DNA of 64,000 nucleotides from Dirofilaria immitis (GCA_024305405.1 JAKNDB010000075.1:1054001-1118000), one strand, 5' to 3'. Positions 11,267-26,325 are shown, numbered from the stretch's first letter. The notes: generated from the letters alone by a model not told the origin. A program made the numbers and translations.

Positions 11267-13957
11267 CTGAAAAAAAAAAAAAAAAAAAACGAAAACATTT
11301 GATTAAATTAATGAGTAAATGAATTATTAAATAAATGAGAAAGCGTATAAATATTGTATATAATTAAGTATGCAAAAAAAAATATCAATGTAAAATATGC
11401 TTATATGAAATTTATTACAATAATAAAATTAAAATTTATTATAAATTGATAATAATGAATTTTATTCAACTAATCAAATATATATGTATAGTTATAATAT
11501 CATTTAAAATTTAAAATTATAAATTATTTTTAATCAATAAATTATAAATATTTCATCGTATCCGTTTTATGCTTCATTTAAATCAATGTTCAATAAATTT
11601 TAACATTTCAAAATTTCAATTCAACATATTGGTATATTATTAATGCGAAATTTTATTATCATAAAATTATTTATTAATAAAATAAGCTATTTATATTTAT
11701 TATTGAGTAATCAAGTTAAAACAAGCAATTGGCATAAATAAAAGTGAATTAATTTTACTACATTCTAAATAATAATAATAATAATAATAACGATAATAAT
11801 GATAAAGGAAAAGCAATAATAATAAATAGCATTAATAAATAGAATGGAAAAGAAATGAAAAAGAAAGCAAAAGAAAAAATAGCTTAGCATTAAAATGAAT
11901 ATGTAACAGTTATATATTTTAAAACTAAACTAAATTTTTTTTTTTTTAGGAATAATTTAAGCTTTTTTCCCTCTCTTATTGTTTTCTAAATTATTTATCA
12001 TAAAAAAAGTACATAATTGTTTTTTAGAGTTTATCGTTCAACTCAAAATTCAATTATCTAAAAGTTTCCTTTTTCCAACTAGAACCTCTCCCTTATTCTA
12101 ACTTTTAATTGGTAAAATTTCCATAATTTTATTTTTAATAGAATTTCATATAACATATGATGCTTTGCTTTCAATATCTTTCGTTTACATATTTATAGAT
12201 ATATATTTTTATTATTTTTTTAAACAAATAAGAAAAGATTAATGGATGAAATTAAATTAAGAAATAAATATATTTTCCATTCTTTTCTAAGTTTATTTAT
12301 CCACATCAATGATAAATCCTTGAATGAATTAGAATTAGCAACACAGAATGAAAAATTAAATTTGGAATTCCTTTATTGCAGCATATTTTTATCATCATTC
12401 CGTACTGGTAAACAATTCAATTTAATTTACGAGCTTATCATAAAATAATGATTGGATAAGAAATTAATATATCATCTCGTTTTTTTTTCTTTAATAAATC
12501 AAAATATTACAATAAATGTTATCTGCAAAATCAACATCCAGAATTTTTCAGATTTTTATTGATTGCAATTTTTAAGCAATAAATAAAATTATGCAAAAAA
12601 ACAAGTGATGCATTATTTCGAAATTTCCAACAAAATTTAAAAATTACAAAATTTTAAAATTTTTCAAAAAATAAATTTCTAATCATATGTTTCTAAAAAG
12701 ATTAAAATTTGAAATTTATAATTTTCAAATAAAAAAAACAAAAAATTTGCTAATCAATAAATCATTTCAATATCTTCTTCAATCAATTTATCATAAATAA
12801 TATTTCAAAAAGAAAAAAAATCCCATATTTTTATTTAAATAATCATTAATAATTATTCAAAATTTTTTGCTTTCTTTATCCTATTATAAAAATTATAACA
12901 AAAATTAAAATTTTCATTTCCAATTTCAATATTTTGTACCAAAAAAAAAAACTGATAATTTCAACAAAAGAGAGGTGTAAATTTTAATATCAATGAATAA
13001 GCGACTAAAACTACAAACACTTTTATAAACGCAGTCATACTACTATATCACAACAATTGCTAATGTTGTATTGGAGTGAAAATGGTTGTGGTGGCAATTT
13101 CGGATAATTTTCAACTTCCTTCTCCATCAATTCGACATCCTTCTTCTTAACTCATGCCTTATCCCGTTTCCCACCCTGTTGTCCTCCTTTGAACCAAAAT
13201 CGATTTGAAAAGTAAAAAAAAAAAAGCTTTGTAAGCTATAAATCAAATTTTCATCTTTTCTTCTTTTTTTGTTGTTTGTTTCCCTCAACGAACTATTTGT
13301 TTCGCTCATTTCCTATGCTTCTAATTTTTTTTTTTCTACTCCTCGAGGAATTGTGATACGATTTAAAAGTGATGAATTGATAAATTGTGTTAGATTTAGC
13401 AAGTAACAAGCCGTATTTAATTGCTAAAGATTTCGTGGGAATTTATAAAAAGAAAAAGCTTCTTAAAACGATAAATCATCCATTAAAATTTTTGAATCTA
13501 TTCGACCTATTTTCCAATCTTAAATTTTTATTCATCCCATCTTGCATATTACGTTTAAAATATAAATTTTGCTTTTTTTTCCAAGATAAATTTTTAAAAG
13601 CAAAAAATTTTGCATAATTAAAGATCGATAAGATTCATTTGAAAAATCACTATTAACTTATTATCAGTAATTAAAATTTCCTCAGCTAAATTGCTAACAA
13701 CACCAATTGTTCCTTCCTCCTTTTGATTTATTATTTCTTGGCATCAATCCTTTCGTTACAATTCTCGAATAGATTAAAGAATCGATCAATAATTTCATTT
13801 TTCATTATCCAACACCATAATATTAACAAATTGAAATGAATTTTACAAAATTAAAAAAAAATAATTTAACAAATAATATGAGAAAAATGCTAACGAAAGA
13901 AAAATTAAATAATGAAAGAAAAAAAAAAGAAAAGAAGGAAAAATATTAAAAGCAAAC
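11267..13957. other. AT-rich intron or intergenic DNA
   Basis: No exon recognised. A short (AAT)n run lies near 11770-11800. A slightly GC-richer patch at 13080-13200 contains possible minus-strand start codons but joins nothing in phase. Confidence 0.5.
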
Positions 13958-14010
13958 CTGCGAGAATCAGTTTTCTCCTGAGAAATATCGAATCTTCGTT
14001 GATTTGATTG
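13958..14010 (-). CDS. Possible further 5' exon of the SMAD gene
   Basis: A good donor (CTCGCAG|GTTTGC) closes a frame reading FDISQEKTDSR. It ends in phase 2, exactly what the exon at 11266 requires. The upstream boundary is not clear: acceptors near 14000 (CTCAG, CGAAG) are possible, and no in-frame ATG is visible. Only the 3' edge and the phase match support this call. Confidence 0.3.
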
Positions 14011-16329
14011 ATGAAAAACGGAAATTACCGATAGAGGATGGAGGAAAAAACAAATTAATATGGCAAAAGGAAATTAATGCGGAAATCAATGAAATTTTTT
14101 AATTTTTGATATTAATTGAAAGTTATCGTCTGATAAATGATTGGTGTTTGTTTTGCAATGAAATTTGATTGTCGCTGTTTTATCTTCGCATCTTCGAAAA
14201 TACTTAATTTTGTTTCTTGATTAGTAAAACTGCAAAATGAAAAAGATTTTCTAATGTTGAAAAAATTGATAACAAATAACTGTCGAAACGTAAATAATAT
14301 ATAAAAATAATAAAATGTAAATAATACATAAAAGAATGATATAAACGGCAATATTTTCAAGAAATTATCGATATTAGTTATTCAAATATATTTTAGATGA
14401 AAGTACTGAATTAATCAAATATATACTGTAGTTATCTCCGATTTTCTGAATTCAACTCGGCTTGAATTTATTGGAAAAACTCAAGATTTCGAGCCGATTT
14501 TTAGAAATCGGCTATTTAGATCGTATCTTGTTTCTTTCATCATTTATCTCTAAAGTTTCGGAAGAATGCATATTTCGCAATATTCCGGACTACTTATCAA
14601 ACATGATATGATGATGTATTTTGCGTAATGGTGAAATTTTATGAAGAATATTCTCGATTAAAAAGTGAAAATGATGAAATGAATTCTAATATTTTAAAAT
14701 TCAAATTTCATGATTAAATTATGATTTAAGCATAAAAAGCTAAAAGAGAACTATAATTACAAAATCTGTCTTCTACGACAACAACCAAAAAATTCAAGTA
14801 AATCTAAATTACACACATATCAGTTGGCTAAATTGCGATAGGAATAATAAACAGAAAAATTAAATAATTAATTGAATTAGTAAATATTTTTACTATTAAA
14901 GTAAAATTCACATAGTTGAAAAACTTCTCAAAATAAAATTAAAATTGTAAAAAAACTAAAAAAGTTTACTAAAATTCAACCAAAACAGAGAGAGATTGAA
15001 AATTGCATCTATAATAATAATAATGACTAGAAAAGTATAATGTTACTGATAGCATTTTAAAAAAATTTTTTTTAATCATTCCCCATAACTTATTATCTTT
15101 TTATTAACAAATTTTAAAATTTAAATTATCTTAGGTATATTTAAATGATGGGGAGAAAATTTCTGGTGATATAATTCGAAACAAGCTTAACAAAATCAGA
15201 AAAAAAAAAGCAGGAAAGGAAATGATATGATGAAAAACGTAATATCAGATTTTCTTTTTGTCGTTTTTTTTTTCAAATTATTAAAATTGAATAGCAGATG
15301 TTGGAAGAAATGTTCATTGTATTTCTAAAAATAGAAGGATTGAAAAAAGTTCAAAATTGGTACAAATGTGAAAATGAATCGGATTTTGTTTAATTAGATG
15401 TCAAGGTTGCAAATAATATCATTAAAGGGTTAAAATTTGATTTTTATCGAATTCGATAAAAATTTAATGAAAAAAAAGTTATAGACGAGTATTTCTTTTT
15501 TTTTACATGCTATTGTTACAAATTTATCAAAGTCATATTAAAAATAATCTGAAAATTTACAGTTGAAAATATAGCAAAATATAAAAAAACTCTAGTCAAA
15601 ATTTTTAACACAAAACTAATTTATTTCTTATATAATTTGAAGCATTTTTGTTTTTTTTTTGGAGAAAATTGAAAGAAAAATGACAAATAATAAGCCAAAA
15701 ATATTGCTAATTTGAAAATTCTATCAAAAATTTGCTGGAAAATATTCTTTTTCAGTCTTGTTATCTTTCTATTTTAAATCTTTGCTTTACATCACTAACT
15801 TCTTTTTGGAATAATTTAAAAATATTTTTTAAAAAGAATTTTTTTAGACTTGTCCTCACTTAACTTTGTCGTCTTTTCATCCATTTCATACATCTTCATT
15901 TTGCTTGGTTAATCCATCCAGAAGTTATTTCGGTTGACTTAAAAAATGTCGTCAAAAAATTTTGGATTAGTCTTTATACATTCATGTCATCCTTTCATCC
16001 GATATATATATATATATACATTCGTTTTGCTTGGCTAATTCAACTGAAAATCAGAAGCCTAATGTAGGCAGCAATAGCAATAGGCCTATAATTGGACGGC
16101 AAATTAATCAAAAATTTTACGTATAACATCGATTCATCATGAGTAAGAAATTCAAGAAAATAAGAAAGAAGTTGGTGATAGAGTTATTTATTAAAATGCT
16201 ATACGTTTGCTGTTATTATTTATTATAATAATAATAGCGATAATCAATGACAATTACAACTATTATTTGCTATTATTATGATAATAATAACAACCTAGTA
16301 ATAATAGTAATAATACTAAATTGATATAC

Positions 16330-16507
16330 CTGGAAGATACCAAGCGTTATTTTTCCAAAATTCTGGAAGGAATGGATAATTATAGTGGACGAGAGTGATG
16401 AGAAAATTTGAGAGTGGGTGACTTAACTTTACAACGTTATAAACAAATGTTCGTTTATTCTTTCGCTGTATATTTGTGTCACATATACTGCAATCGACAA
16501 GAATCAA
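16330..16507 (-). other. Possible 5' exon or untranslated exon, unrecognised
   Basis: The stretch is GC-richer than its flanks and open on the minus strand (PFLPEFWKNNAWYLPG near the 3' edge). It ends at a usable donor, TTCCAG|GTATAT, and a GATTGCAG acceptor lies near 16490. The encoded peptide is not recognised and its phase does not connect cleanly to the candidate exon at 13958. It could be an untranslated first exon of the SMAD gene, or nothing. Confidence 0.18.
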
Positions 16508-16871
16508 GAGTAGTGAATGCTTATTTGCTTATATACTTTCCTACATCCATCTGTTCATCACTATATTTAAAATATTTATCTATTCGTATCTTTTAAATTC
16601 TTATTTGTTAAAAAAAAAAAAAAAAAAGAAATTATGTAAAACAAAAATACTATATCTTTATTCATTTACTAAATTAATCATATTCAATAAATTTATCAAA
16701 TTTTCGTCTTTATAATTTTACTAAAAATGCTTTTATTTTTTTAAATATAAAAATTTCATAAATGATTTGATTAACAAGAATTTCACATTTTTATTAAAAT
16801 ATATTCTTTATCAGATTTCCTCTGATTATTTGATACGAATATTTTTCATATGAAATGAGAAAAGGATGAAA

Positions 16872-16911
16872 AGAAGAAGAAGAAGAAGAAGAAAAAGAAG
16901 AAGAAGAAGTA
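16872..16911. repeat. (AAG)n microsatellite
   Basis: Imperfect run of AAG triplets, about 40 bases. Confidence 0.9.
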
Positions 16912-17196
16912 GAAATGAATGTTATGAAAGAAAATTAAGAAAGTGATAAAATTTTGATAAGATATATTCGAGAAAGGGAAAGCAAACTTATTTGAAATGA
17001 AAAAGAAAATCTTTTAATGCTTGCAATGTTTCAATGATAAAAATTTTATTTATTTTAACATTCAATTTGAAAAATTTGTCAATAGAAGAAGGAAAAGAAA
17101 AAGAACAAGAGGATGAAAGAGGGATAAGGGAAAAGAAACGAAAGTTATATTTAAAAAAGTTTTGCAGAAAATTTTGTTAAAATTAGTTGTTATTTG

Positions 17197-17224
17197 TTGG
17201 TTAGTTAGTTAGTTAGTTAGTTGA
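17197..17224. repeat. (TTAG)n short tract
   Basis: Six TTAG units. Not the nematode telomere unit TTAGGC. Confidence 0.85.
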
Positions 17225-17439
17225 TTATATGTCAGATTTAAATCTTAAATCTGAAAGAAATCATCAAATTTAATAACAGTTGAAGGATAGATATAAGGAT
17301 AAGCGGGAAAGCGGGAAAAAAAATTACAACAAATGAAAATGAATCTTTTAAGACAAAATTTTTAATAAATTAAAGACAAGAAAATGATTAAAAAAATACT
17401 TTTGAAAATGATATGAAAAAGTTTTTTTTTTTAAATATA

Positions 17440-17530
17440 CGTATACACATACACATACACACACATACACATACATACATGCATACACACAAATATATAT
17501 ACGCATAAATACATATACATATGCGCAAAC
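17440..17530. repeat. CATA/CACA-rich simple repeat
   Basis: Interleaved ACAT and ACAC units of alternating purine-pyrimidine character. Confidence 0.8.
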
Positions 17531-20500
17531 AAATATATTATATTTACAAATTATACGGATAGATAAATAAATCCCTGTATAAACAAATTTCTTCTCTTTT
17601 ATCCCTTCTACTCTTTGCTTTTCATTCCCAAATATTTTGCATTTGATAATTAATTATATTTTAACAAATATAATTTATCATAATGTTTTCATAATAATTT
17701 TATTCATTATTATTGTTACCATCATTATCAATTCGTTACATTTGTTGCATATTTTTTCATTATCATAATAATTATTATGCTAGCTATTGAATTATCTTTA
17801 TCTTATTATATACAAACAAATGATAATTATTATAAAAAAAAATGAGGAATATCAAAAACATATCAAAATTAAATTTTATATCATAAAATAATTAATTTTG
17901 TTATAAATCATTTCATGAAATTGAAAGGTGATTTTTTTCAAAAATTTGACTAATAAGCTGCGAAAGATAAGTGATTGATGAGTAGTTTTAAATGAAATAC
18001 TTCATTACGCTTAGTTTATAATATCATTGGCTTTTTTCCCTTTCAAAATCCATCATTATTCGAAATATGTCTGGAATGTATAGAATTATCAAAGGATATG
18101 CAATGATTTTGAATGATCGTGATATTTTACTTCTTATTTTTTTCGAATTTTTAAGAAATATTTATTTAAATTTTTTTTTATAATTTTATATGATAAATAT
18201 GATCATTTATTAGTAAAGCGGATTATTGGAATGAATAATTATATAATTACGTAATGGTTATTTGTTTTCTTTTTTTTTTTTACAATTCTATTTAACAAAG
18301 ATTAGAAATTGTTTGTTTTAGGAATATATTAGGCGAATAGTTAATCCGATACGAAAAAAAACTGTCATAAATATTATTCATTAGTCTTTCGATAATCATA
18401 AAAAGTTTTGTTTACATTAATTCATTTTATAAATATCAATGTTGATATCGTTTGTTTGATTGAAAATTGACTTAAGAAAAATTTTAGTAATATTTCTAAA
18501 CGAATGCTTTCTGATATATTATCAATCAATAATATGATTTGCTCTCTTGACAAGAAAAAAATAATGAAATAAAGAGTAGAATGAAAATATTAAATGAAAA
18601 AAATAGCATTTGAAAATTTGTACAAAAATTACGAATTTTCAAAGACGATATATAGTTTTGAAATTTATTTCGATAATTTCAGATAGACAATCTTAATCAA
18701 GGCATATTTGTTGCTTTCACATAGAAGGGAATAAAATCAAAGTACGATAATGAGCGATCTCTCTAATGCTTAAAGATTCGAAAATTGCAACCAAATACAA
18801 TTGTATGGTTGATATTTACTTCCGGTGCATTTGAAAAATAAGAATGCATTGTGAAGTTTAGAAAAATCCGATGCCTTATCAATTTTTAGATGAGCAAATA
18901 GAACTTTTCATTTTGATAAATTGATTTTTCTCAGTTCGGATTTTCTTCATAATATTTCTTTTCCATTTTTTCTTTTATCTGCTTATTTCCGTATTCATTC
19001 AAGCATTGAATTATTATCAATTATTATTCACTTCAGCTATCAGCATTTTCAATAACAAAATTAACGAGTAACTAATCATAATTGATAACTAATCACAAAT
19101 CGAGATGATTCATTGTCCATTTTGATATTTCTCCACTTCTCATAAATTTTTTCTTGCGGATTTTCATCGCTACTTGCTGTTTTATTTTATAGAAATAAAA
19201 ATGGAAAAAAAACGATATTTGTTTAATTATACCCAAAAATGCTATCACATCCAATGTATTAAATTTTATCAATTATTAAGCTTGAAATTTTAAGAGCATT
19301 TTTAAATTTTTGAAAAATTCTTTTTATATATTGATTTATGATTTTGTTTTAATTAAATGTTGATTACTAGCTTATCTTATTTACACAGTATGATTAATTA
19401 TTAATGCTTCACAAGAAATCATGAGAATTTTAAAAATTTAGGAAATATTGGAATCGTTTTATTTTGATTCAATTTTTATTGGCTCATTAAATGGACAATC
19501 ATATCTACGACATCAATAAATTCTGAAATGATGCTTGAAATAATAGATAAATCATGCTGATATGGAAGAAGAAAAAGAAGATTAACAGCTCATTGAGTAA
19601 AAGACGATTTTTCCATCATTTATGCTTCATTTGTAATGACAAAGAATAATCATTATTGATGCAATGAAAATTTTTTTAATTAAAAGGTCATTTAGATGTC
19701 GATATGAAATTTCATCAATAATAGAAGAATACTGTGAAAGTAAAATTTCCTAATTGCAGAATAATCATTCAGATGTAGATATTTGATGATGGTAAAGAAT
19801 GTGGAGTTATAAATATATAGCACGTTTTAGAATTTATCATTCTTAAGTTTTTGTTCAAACATCGTATATATTCTATAATCATTGATTTTTGGACAAATTG
19901 ACCAAAGAACAGGATAAGTGAATGATGATAGGACAAAGACCTGAAATTGTTATCTATGAATTCGTTTGAAAACTAAAATTATCCATAAGAGGAGAAATTA
20001 AAAAAACTAAAATGAGGAGCCCAAAAAAATAGTTATGGAAGTTTAAAGATGAGACGATGGTACAAATTTGTAAACTTTCCATTATTTTCAATACTTTTTT
20101 CCTGTTGTAACAATTATCCTTTCTTCATTTCCATATTTAAAAATACAAATTTTAATTTCTAAAAATCTAAATTTAAATTTGATGATGAAAAATGGAAAAT
20201 TTTCAAGATTATGAAAGGATGAAAAATGAATAAAGAAAATAGCAGAGAAAAAAAGGAAGATCTAAAATTAATTGAATAACTTTAAATGCATATATAGATT
20301 ATATCTAATAAATATACACAGACTTAAACATGCACAAATAAAAGTAAAAATATACGTATATTACGCATTCAATTTTGTTAAAATCATAAGTATGAATGAT
20401 AAAAATTCAACCTTATTACATGTTAAGCTATTTTTTTTGCATCTAAAAATTATTTGCTTTCCTTTCTTATGCTAATTGAATAATGCGTACAATATCATTA

Positions 20501-22883
20501 ATGATTAAATTTTTACAGAAAGTAAGCAATGAGAAGAAGAGAGGAAAAAAACTATTTGAAAAATAGCGAATTGGCAGTTGTCAAAAAGATAGAGTTGTTA
20601 TTTAAAAAATTCAATTTTCAATGGTCTTCTTGATATGTGATAAGAGTGAAAGTTATTATTATTCATATTGATAAGCTGTAATTTTAGCTTCAATTTATTT
20701 GCTGTTTTTCTTTGTCAATTACTAAATGAAAATCCAATAATTAACGAAATCAAATTTGACTAATTATTAGGCAATTTTAAATGCTAATCTATCATAATAG
20801 ACTAGTCATTTATATTCTCCTTTAGCAAATTGAAAAAAGTTTAATTTAACCGAAACTTTGAAAATCTATAAAATCTTATAAAACAATAAAGCACAAGTTG
20901 TTGATTCGAGAAGAAAAAAACTTGATTCAATCTTTTTTGTTTTAATAAGAAATATTGAGTAGTTGTAAAATACGTGAGGGACAGGTTTATTATTGTTTCA
21001 TAGGCATAATTTTTATTCATATTTATCCTGTTATTTAGTCCTGCTTTTATTCTAATGATAAAAAGCCTAATTATAAGCTTTACCAAGACGAACCATCCTG
21101 CTCTCAATATTTATTCATTAGACTTAATTACTTTTTCTTTTCACTTTCGAAATATTCAAATATTTGCACAAAATTCGAAAAAAGAGCGAATAAAAGAAGG
21201 AAATATTTTCTAAATAATTTATTTCAAAATTATATGTTGCGAGGAAAAAGAAAACAAGAAATGGAAAGGAAAAAACAAAACTTTAACATGCAAATGATAG
21301 CAATTATTATTGAATTAGGAGAGAAAATTTTGCAAAATAATAATAATTTTACTAAAAATGTCTACAAAATTGATTGGTGCTAAGCCAGAAAATATTTTTC
21401 GGATAAATTTCACATTTTCAATTTTTTTCGTTCAACAATTAATTTAAAATGTTTTTCCATTGCTTTTTCCCATCTTTTGTTTTTATGACGTTGGAGCTTC
21501 ATTATAAAACGCTATAAGAGAAAAAAAGAATGGTTTAAAATTGTTGGAGAAGAGCTTAAAAAGAATGGTATTTTAGATAGATATATTATAGTTTTAAAAA
21601 ATTGAAATAATTGTAATGGAAAAGTATAATTATACTACTTGAATCATATCGATCCTCTCGTTTGTAACACTTATTGCTTTATTTTACACATTTCAATAAC
21701 TTGTCATTCGCATTTCAAGAGAGCACAAAGTTCATCTTAAGTTTTTTTTTTTTTTTTTTTTATTCTATTAGTAGCTTCGGAAAGAAAAAAATTTGACAAG
21801 AATAAGCTTTGAAATTTGGCAGAAGAAATATTCATTCAAAAAAAAATGTGACAATTATAAAAGTCCAATAAACTGATACCTAACCTAAGTGTTACTTCGA
21901 ATTTATGTCAATGATAATTGCTACAATCATTTTTTACCAAATTCAACAAGGTCGTAATTTGTTAAAATTTCCGATGTCAAAAAGAACTTTCCTATCAAAG
22001 TAGGAAAAAACATTAAAGAAAAGATTTTAAACAAAATTTAAATGAAATTTCAAGGAAAAAGGAAAAAACCTGTCACAACATATGAATTTCAGTTTTTTCA
22101 TCACTTTATTATTTTGATTATGAAAATTGAATGAATAAAAAGATGAAATAAATATTTTTAACAAATTATATTATTTTTTTTCTTTAAATATTATACTTCA
22201 TATCAATTATTATTATAATAGCAATCATCGTAAATGATGATATTTTTAGAAACAAAACAAGATAACATTGTAATAAGATAATGTAAGATAAGATCGGATA
22301 TATAATATCAGATATATAAATAATATATTTTGTTCTAATCAATATAATAAAATCGATCATTTTCATTTTACTACGCTGCCTTTTTCATTCAAAAAAGAAA
22401 AAATGATGCAGAAACTAAGAGGAAAAAAAAGGAAATTTTATAAAATTTTAGTTTATATAAAGCTAACACTTTAATGATTTATTTGTTGAGTTTTTTTTCA
22501 TTTTCATTTTCAATTCGCAAAACAAATGCTAATTATTTAGTTACGAAAAAGAAAAATGAAAGAAAAATTCAATTCATACTTAAACATATTTCTATTCTTC
22601 ATCTTCTTCCTCATCTTCATCTCGTAATTTTTTCCCTCTTACCTCTTCCTACCTCCTTCTCTTTCTCCTCATTCCACTCTTCTCCCCTTGTCCAGATTCT
22701 TTAGTAATCTAAGCAACAATCAATTGAAACTGAAATGAAAAGTAGATGGAAGAAGATATGAAGAAGCAAACAACTGCTATTAATTTATTCTTCGAAATTG
22801 TTCAAATCTTAATCTCTTCTTATCCTTCCCACTCTCTCATTTCATACTTCTCTTCAAATGTTACTTATTCAAGCTGCTCAAAA

Positions 22884-22884
<1 letters not shown>

Positions 22885-22914
<30 letters not shown>

Positions 22915-22938
22915 GTTATTATCGTCATCATCGTCGTG
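22885..22938. repeat. (CAT)n microsatellite
   Basis: About ten CAT units followed by degenerate CGT/CAT triplets. The poly-His frame across it is a by-product. Confidence 0.9.
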
Positions 22939-24800
22939 TCAAATTCACGTGTGTTCAAATAAATAAAAATTTGGTAATTTTAATATTTAACTAATCATTG
23001 TCAAAAGGGCAAAAACAAGTAAGAGAGACATAAAGAGGAAAGAGAAAATGCTAATGAAATCAACTATATGGCATATTTCTGATTGATTATATACAAATTT
23101 GTAGTAAATTTTATCAATACATTCAGAAATAAATAAATTATTTCTGAATGAACAAATTTAATTAAAGTTAAAAAATGAGTAAAAAATTGTAAAAAATGCT
23201 TTTACAACTATTTTTACGTAAAAATTTGCAAGGAATGCTTTTTACAGCTATTTTTATGCAAAAAAAGTAAACGAATAATATTTTGGAACGGAATATTTAT
23301 TTGAAATATATAAAATTATGCTTAAGTTTTTTCAATATAATACACCATGCTATCTTCTCCAATTGTTAGCATCAAATTTCATGTTATTAGTGATAAACAG
23401 ATGATGAATTGAACATATTAATTTCAATTTATTTCTTATGATAGACTTCTAGTCTTTTCATATTTGCGTATAATACCCTTCAATTCATTGTGGTTCAATC
23501 AGTTATAACTTGGCAAAGTTATCATTTCATTTCTCTATTAATTTATCTATTAATTCATCCGTTAATTTTGCACTGATAAGTCGTCGAAGGTGTTTAACTT
23601 ATATCAAACTGATAACACAGAAAAACTGAATTTTTCATGATGATGATAATATCCATTCTATGACAGCCAATAATTTTAACTTTCATTATTTAGTCATTCT
23701 CTTTTTAATTCACAATTTATAATGTGCCGATTTCATTTATGATCAATATATCATACGTTCACATACCGCAGTTATCTATTTACAGAGTAATTTGAATTAA
23801 TTGTTTATCATCAAAACGAATAGGTTATATCCAATAAGATAAATTGCGATGATAATAGCAAAGAAATAAACTGCTAAGAGATTTCATCAATCAATTTCAT
23901 TACAATTTTAACAAATTAAAATACATAAATTTTAAGCATTAAAACAAAATAAAAACTATTAAATTAAATCGAAATTTCAATTTAAAAATTTTAGCTATGA
24001 AGATTACAAAATGTGGATATTTTCAACAATATTATAGAGTTGAAAAAAAGTGGAAAAAGTATAACAAAACTGAAATAAAACAAACAACTGCTATCGCTTT
24101 CTTCATCACGGCAAACAGCAACATTTATAATCACCTTAGAACTTATCCTACCTGTTGAAATAATAAAAAGAAAGCAAAAGCCCACCCCTACCTAAGCTAC
24201 CATTAATTACATTATTGGAGAAATGTGTGTGAATGTATTCCTATAAATATTTACTTATTTACTTACTTTTATGTATATATATATATATTTAATTATTATT
24301 ATCCATCTATCTATTTTTATATATATGAATACAATATGCATATTTATTAATAAATATATATATGTGCTATACAAATCCCCTATTTAAAATCGAAATTCTT
24401 TAAATTGAAAGGAGGATGGCGACTTTCTGGAGCCTAAAACTAAAACTTGTCCGACAAATCATCTTTCCCTTTGCTTGCTATCAAAATTTTTATTGTGCAA
24501 ATAGAATGCTTTGAAAATTCGGCCAGTTCAAACAAATTAAATAAAAATTGTTTTTCCCGAATGATACTTATTTGATTTTTAAACAATTTTATGATTCCTT
24601 CCTTTTCTCTTAGGAATTCAAATTATTTTCAAATATAATATCAAAGATCGCTTTCCTTAGGTAAATGCCATGTAAACTTGGAAAAAATTTCAGAAAACAA
24701 AATTCCATTGTAACATTTAGTATCGAGATTGAAAACAAAAGTAACAATGGAAAAAATAAAATACAAATTTATGCATCTATGCTTTGGTGATGATAAAGCA

Positions 24801-24860
24801 AAAACAAAAGTGAAGTTAAAAAACAAATTAAAAACAAAAGTGAAGTTAAAAAACAAATTA
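24801..24860. repeat. 30-bp tandem duplication
   Basis: Two identical copies of a unit beginning AAAACAAAAGTGAAGTT and ending in AAATTA. Confidence 0.9.
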
Positions 24861-24897
24861 AGTTTTAAAAATAATTTCAATATTTGCAAAATGGTTT

Positions 24898-25235
24898 TGA
24901 TTAAAAAGAACAAATTAATTACTTTAAAAAAAAAAATCTAAACCATTTCCTAGCCTTAACTTAACTTTTATTCAGTAGTAACTTCAATTTGTGCTCTCTT
25001 TTTTTTTTTTTGAAATAAAATATCAAATTTGCACAATATTATCTAATTGATTAAAGAGAACAAATTAATACTTAAAAAAAAAAAAATCTAAGCAAAATTA
25101 TGAAATCAATCAATATTACCATTTCCTAGCCTTAACTTTTATTCAGTAGTAACTTCAATTTGTACCCTCGTTTTTTTTTGTATCAAAATATTAAATAAAA
25201 TATCAAATTTGCCCAATATTATCTAATTGCTAAAC
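24898..25235. repeat. Tandem duplication of about 160 bp
   Basis: Both copies carry AGAACAAATTAAT, a poly-A run, CATTTCCTAGCCTTAACTT, TTCAGTAGTAACTTCAATTT, a poly-T run and AATATTATCTAATTG in the same order, with small indels. Confidence 0.85.
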
Positions 25236-25734
25236 ATATATTTTAAATCTTTACAGCTATAATAAATTTTATTTGAATTGCTATAATTTGAATAGCTATA
25301 AATGATAGAATGGGCCTTATTTTATGCCTAATTTATAAAAATTGATAACAAATTATTAGCTAAATTAATGCTTATATTTTAAAAAATTGAATAAGTACTT
25401 AAAAATGATTATTTAGTAAAATTTGAATGCAAAGAAAATTTTAAAATTAAAAAAGAATTTGTCATTTGTTAATTCAACGAGAAGACGAGAAAAAAAAGAG
25501 TTTTTGAATGACAAAAATAAAAACTATTAGAAAAAAAATAAAGAAGGATGAAGTACTTCAAATGTGAATGAAAATATACAAAATTTAAAAATGAAAAATG
25601 AATAAGTGAATAGATTGAATGGAAGATTGGATGGATAAATGAAAAGCATTAATTTATAAAAAAAAAAAACTTACGAATAAGTTCTCTTCAACTAAGTGCC
25701 AAGAAAGTACCCGAACAAACAAATTGGATGAAAA

Positions 25735-26215
25735 ATGAATTGAATTGGAATGAATGAATTGGAATGGATTGAAATGATTGAATGGATTGTAAATAGATTA
25801 AGATGATTGGAATGGATTGTAAATAAATTTTATTGAAATGGATTGCAAATGGACTGAAATGATTGGAATGGATTGAGAATAAATTTTATTGAAATGGATT
25901 ACGAACGGATTGAGTGAATTTTATTGGAATGGATTGCGCATGGATTGGAATGATTGGAACGGATTGAGAATAGATTGGAATGGCTGGAATTGATTGAGAA
26001 TGAATTTTATTGGAATGAATTGGATTGGAACGGATTGCGAATGGATTGAAATGATTGGAATGGTTTACGAATAGACTAAAATGATTGGAATGAATTGGAA
26101 ATGGATTGAAATTGTGCATGAATTATGGTCGGAATGGATTGAGATTGAAATGGATTGAGATTGGAATGGATTGTGAATGAATTTGGAATGAACTTAGGAT
26201 AGGATAGACGAATGG
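25735..26215. repeat. GGAATGGATTG-based satellite-like tract
   Basis: About 480 bases of degenerate GGAATGGATTG and GAATGATTG units with irregular spacing. The open minus-strand frame (HSNHFNPF-like repeats) follows from the short period. Confidence 0.9.
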
Positions 26216-26325
26216 ATAAGAAAGGATAAGTAAGGAAGCAATAAGGATTGAGTGGATCAGAACAAAGCAGAAGCCTTCATCCCATTCATTGCCTTAAAGT
26301 ATGCTCTTCGAATCTTCTCTAAATA

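Noticed and set aside
12242..12448. 68-codon plus-strand frame
   Set aside because: AT-driven composition, no splice sites in context, no recognisable motif.
17197..17224. Telomere-like TTAG repeat
   Set aside because: The unit is TTAG, not TTAGGC, and it is only six units long and internal.
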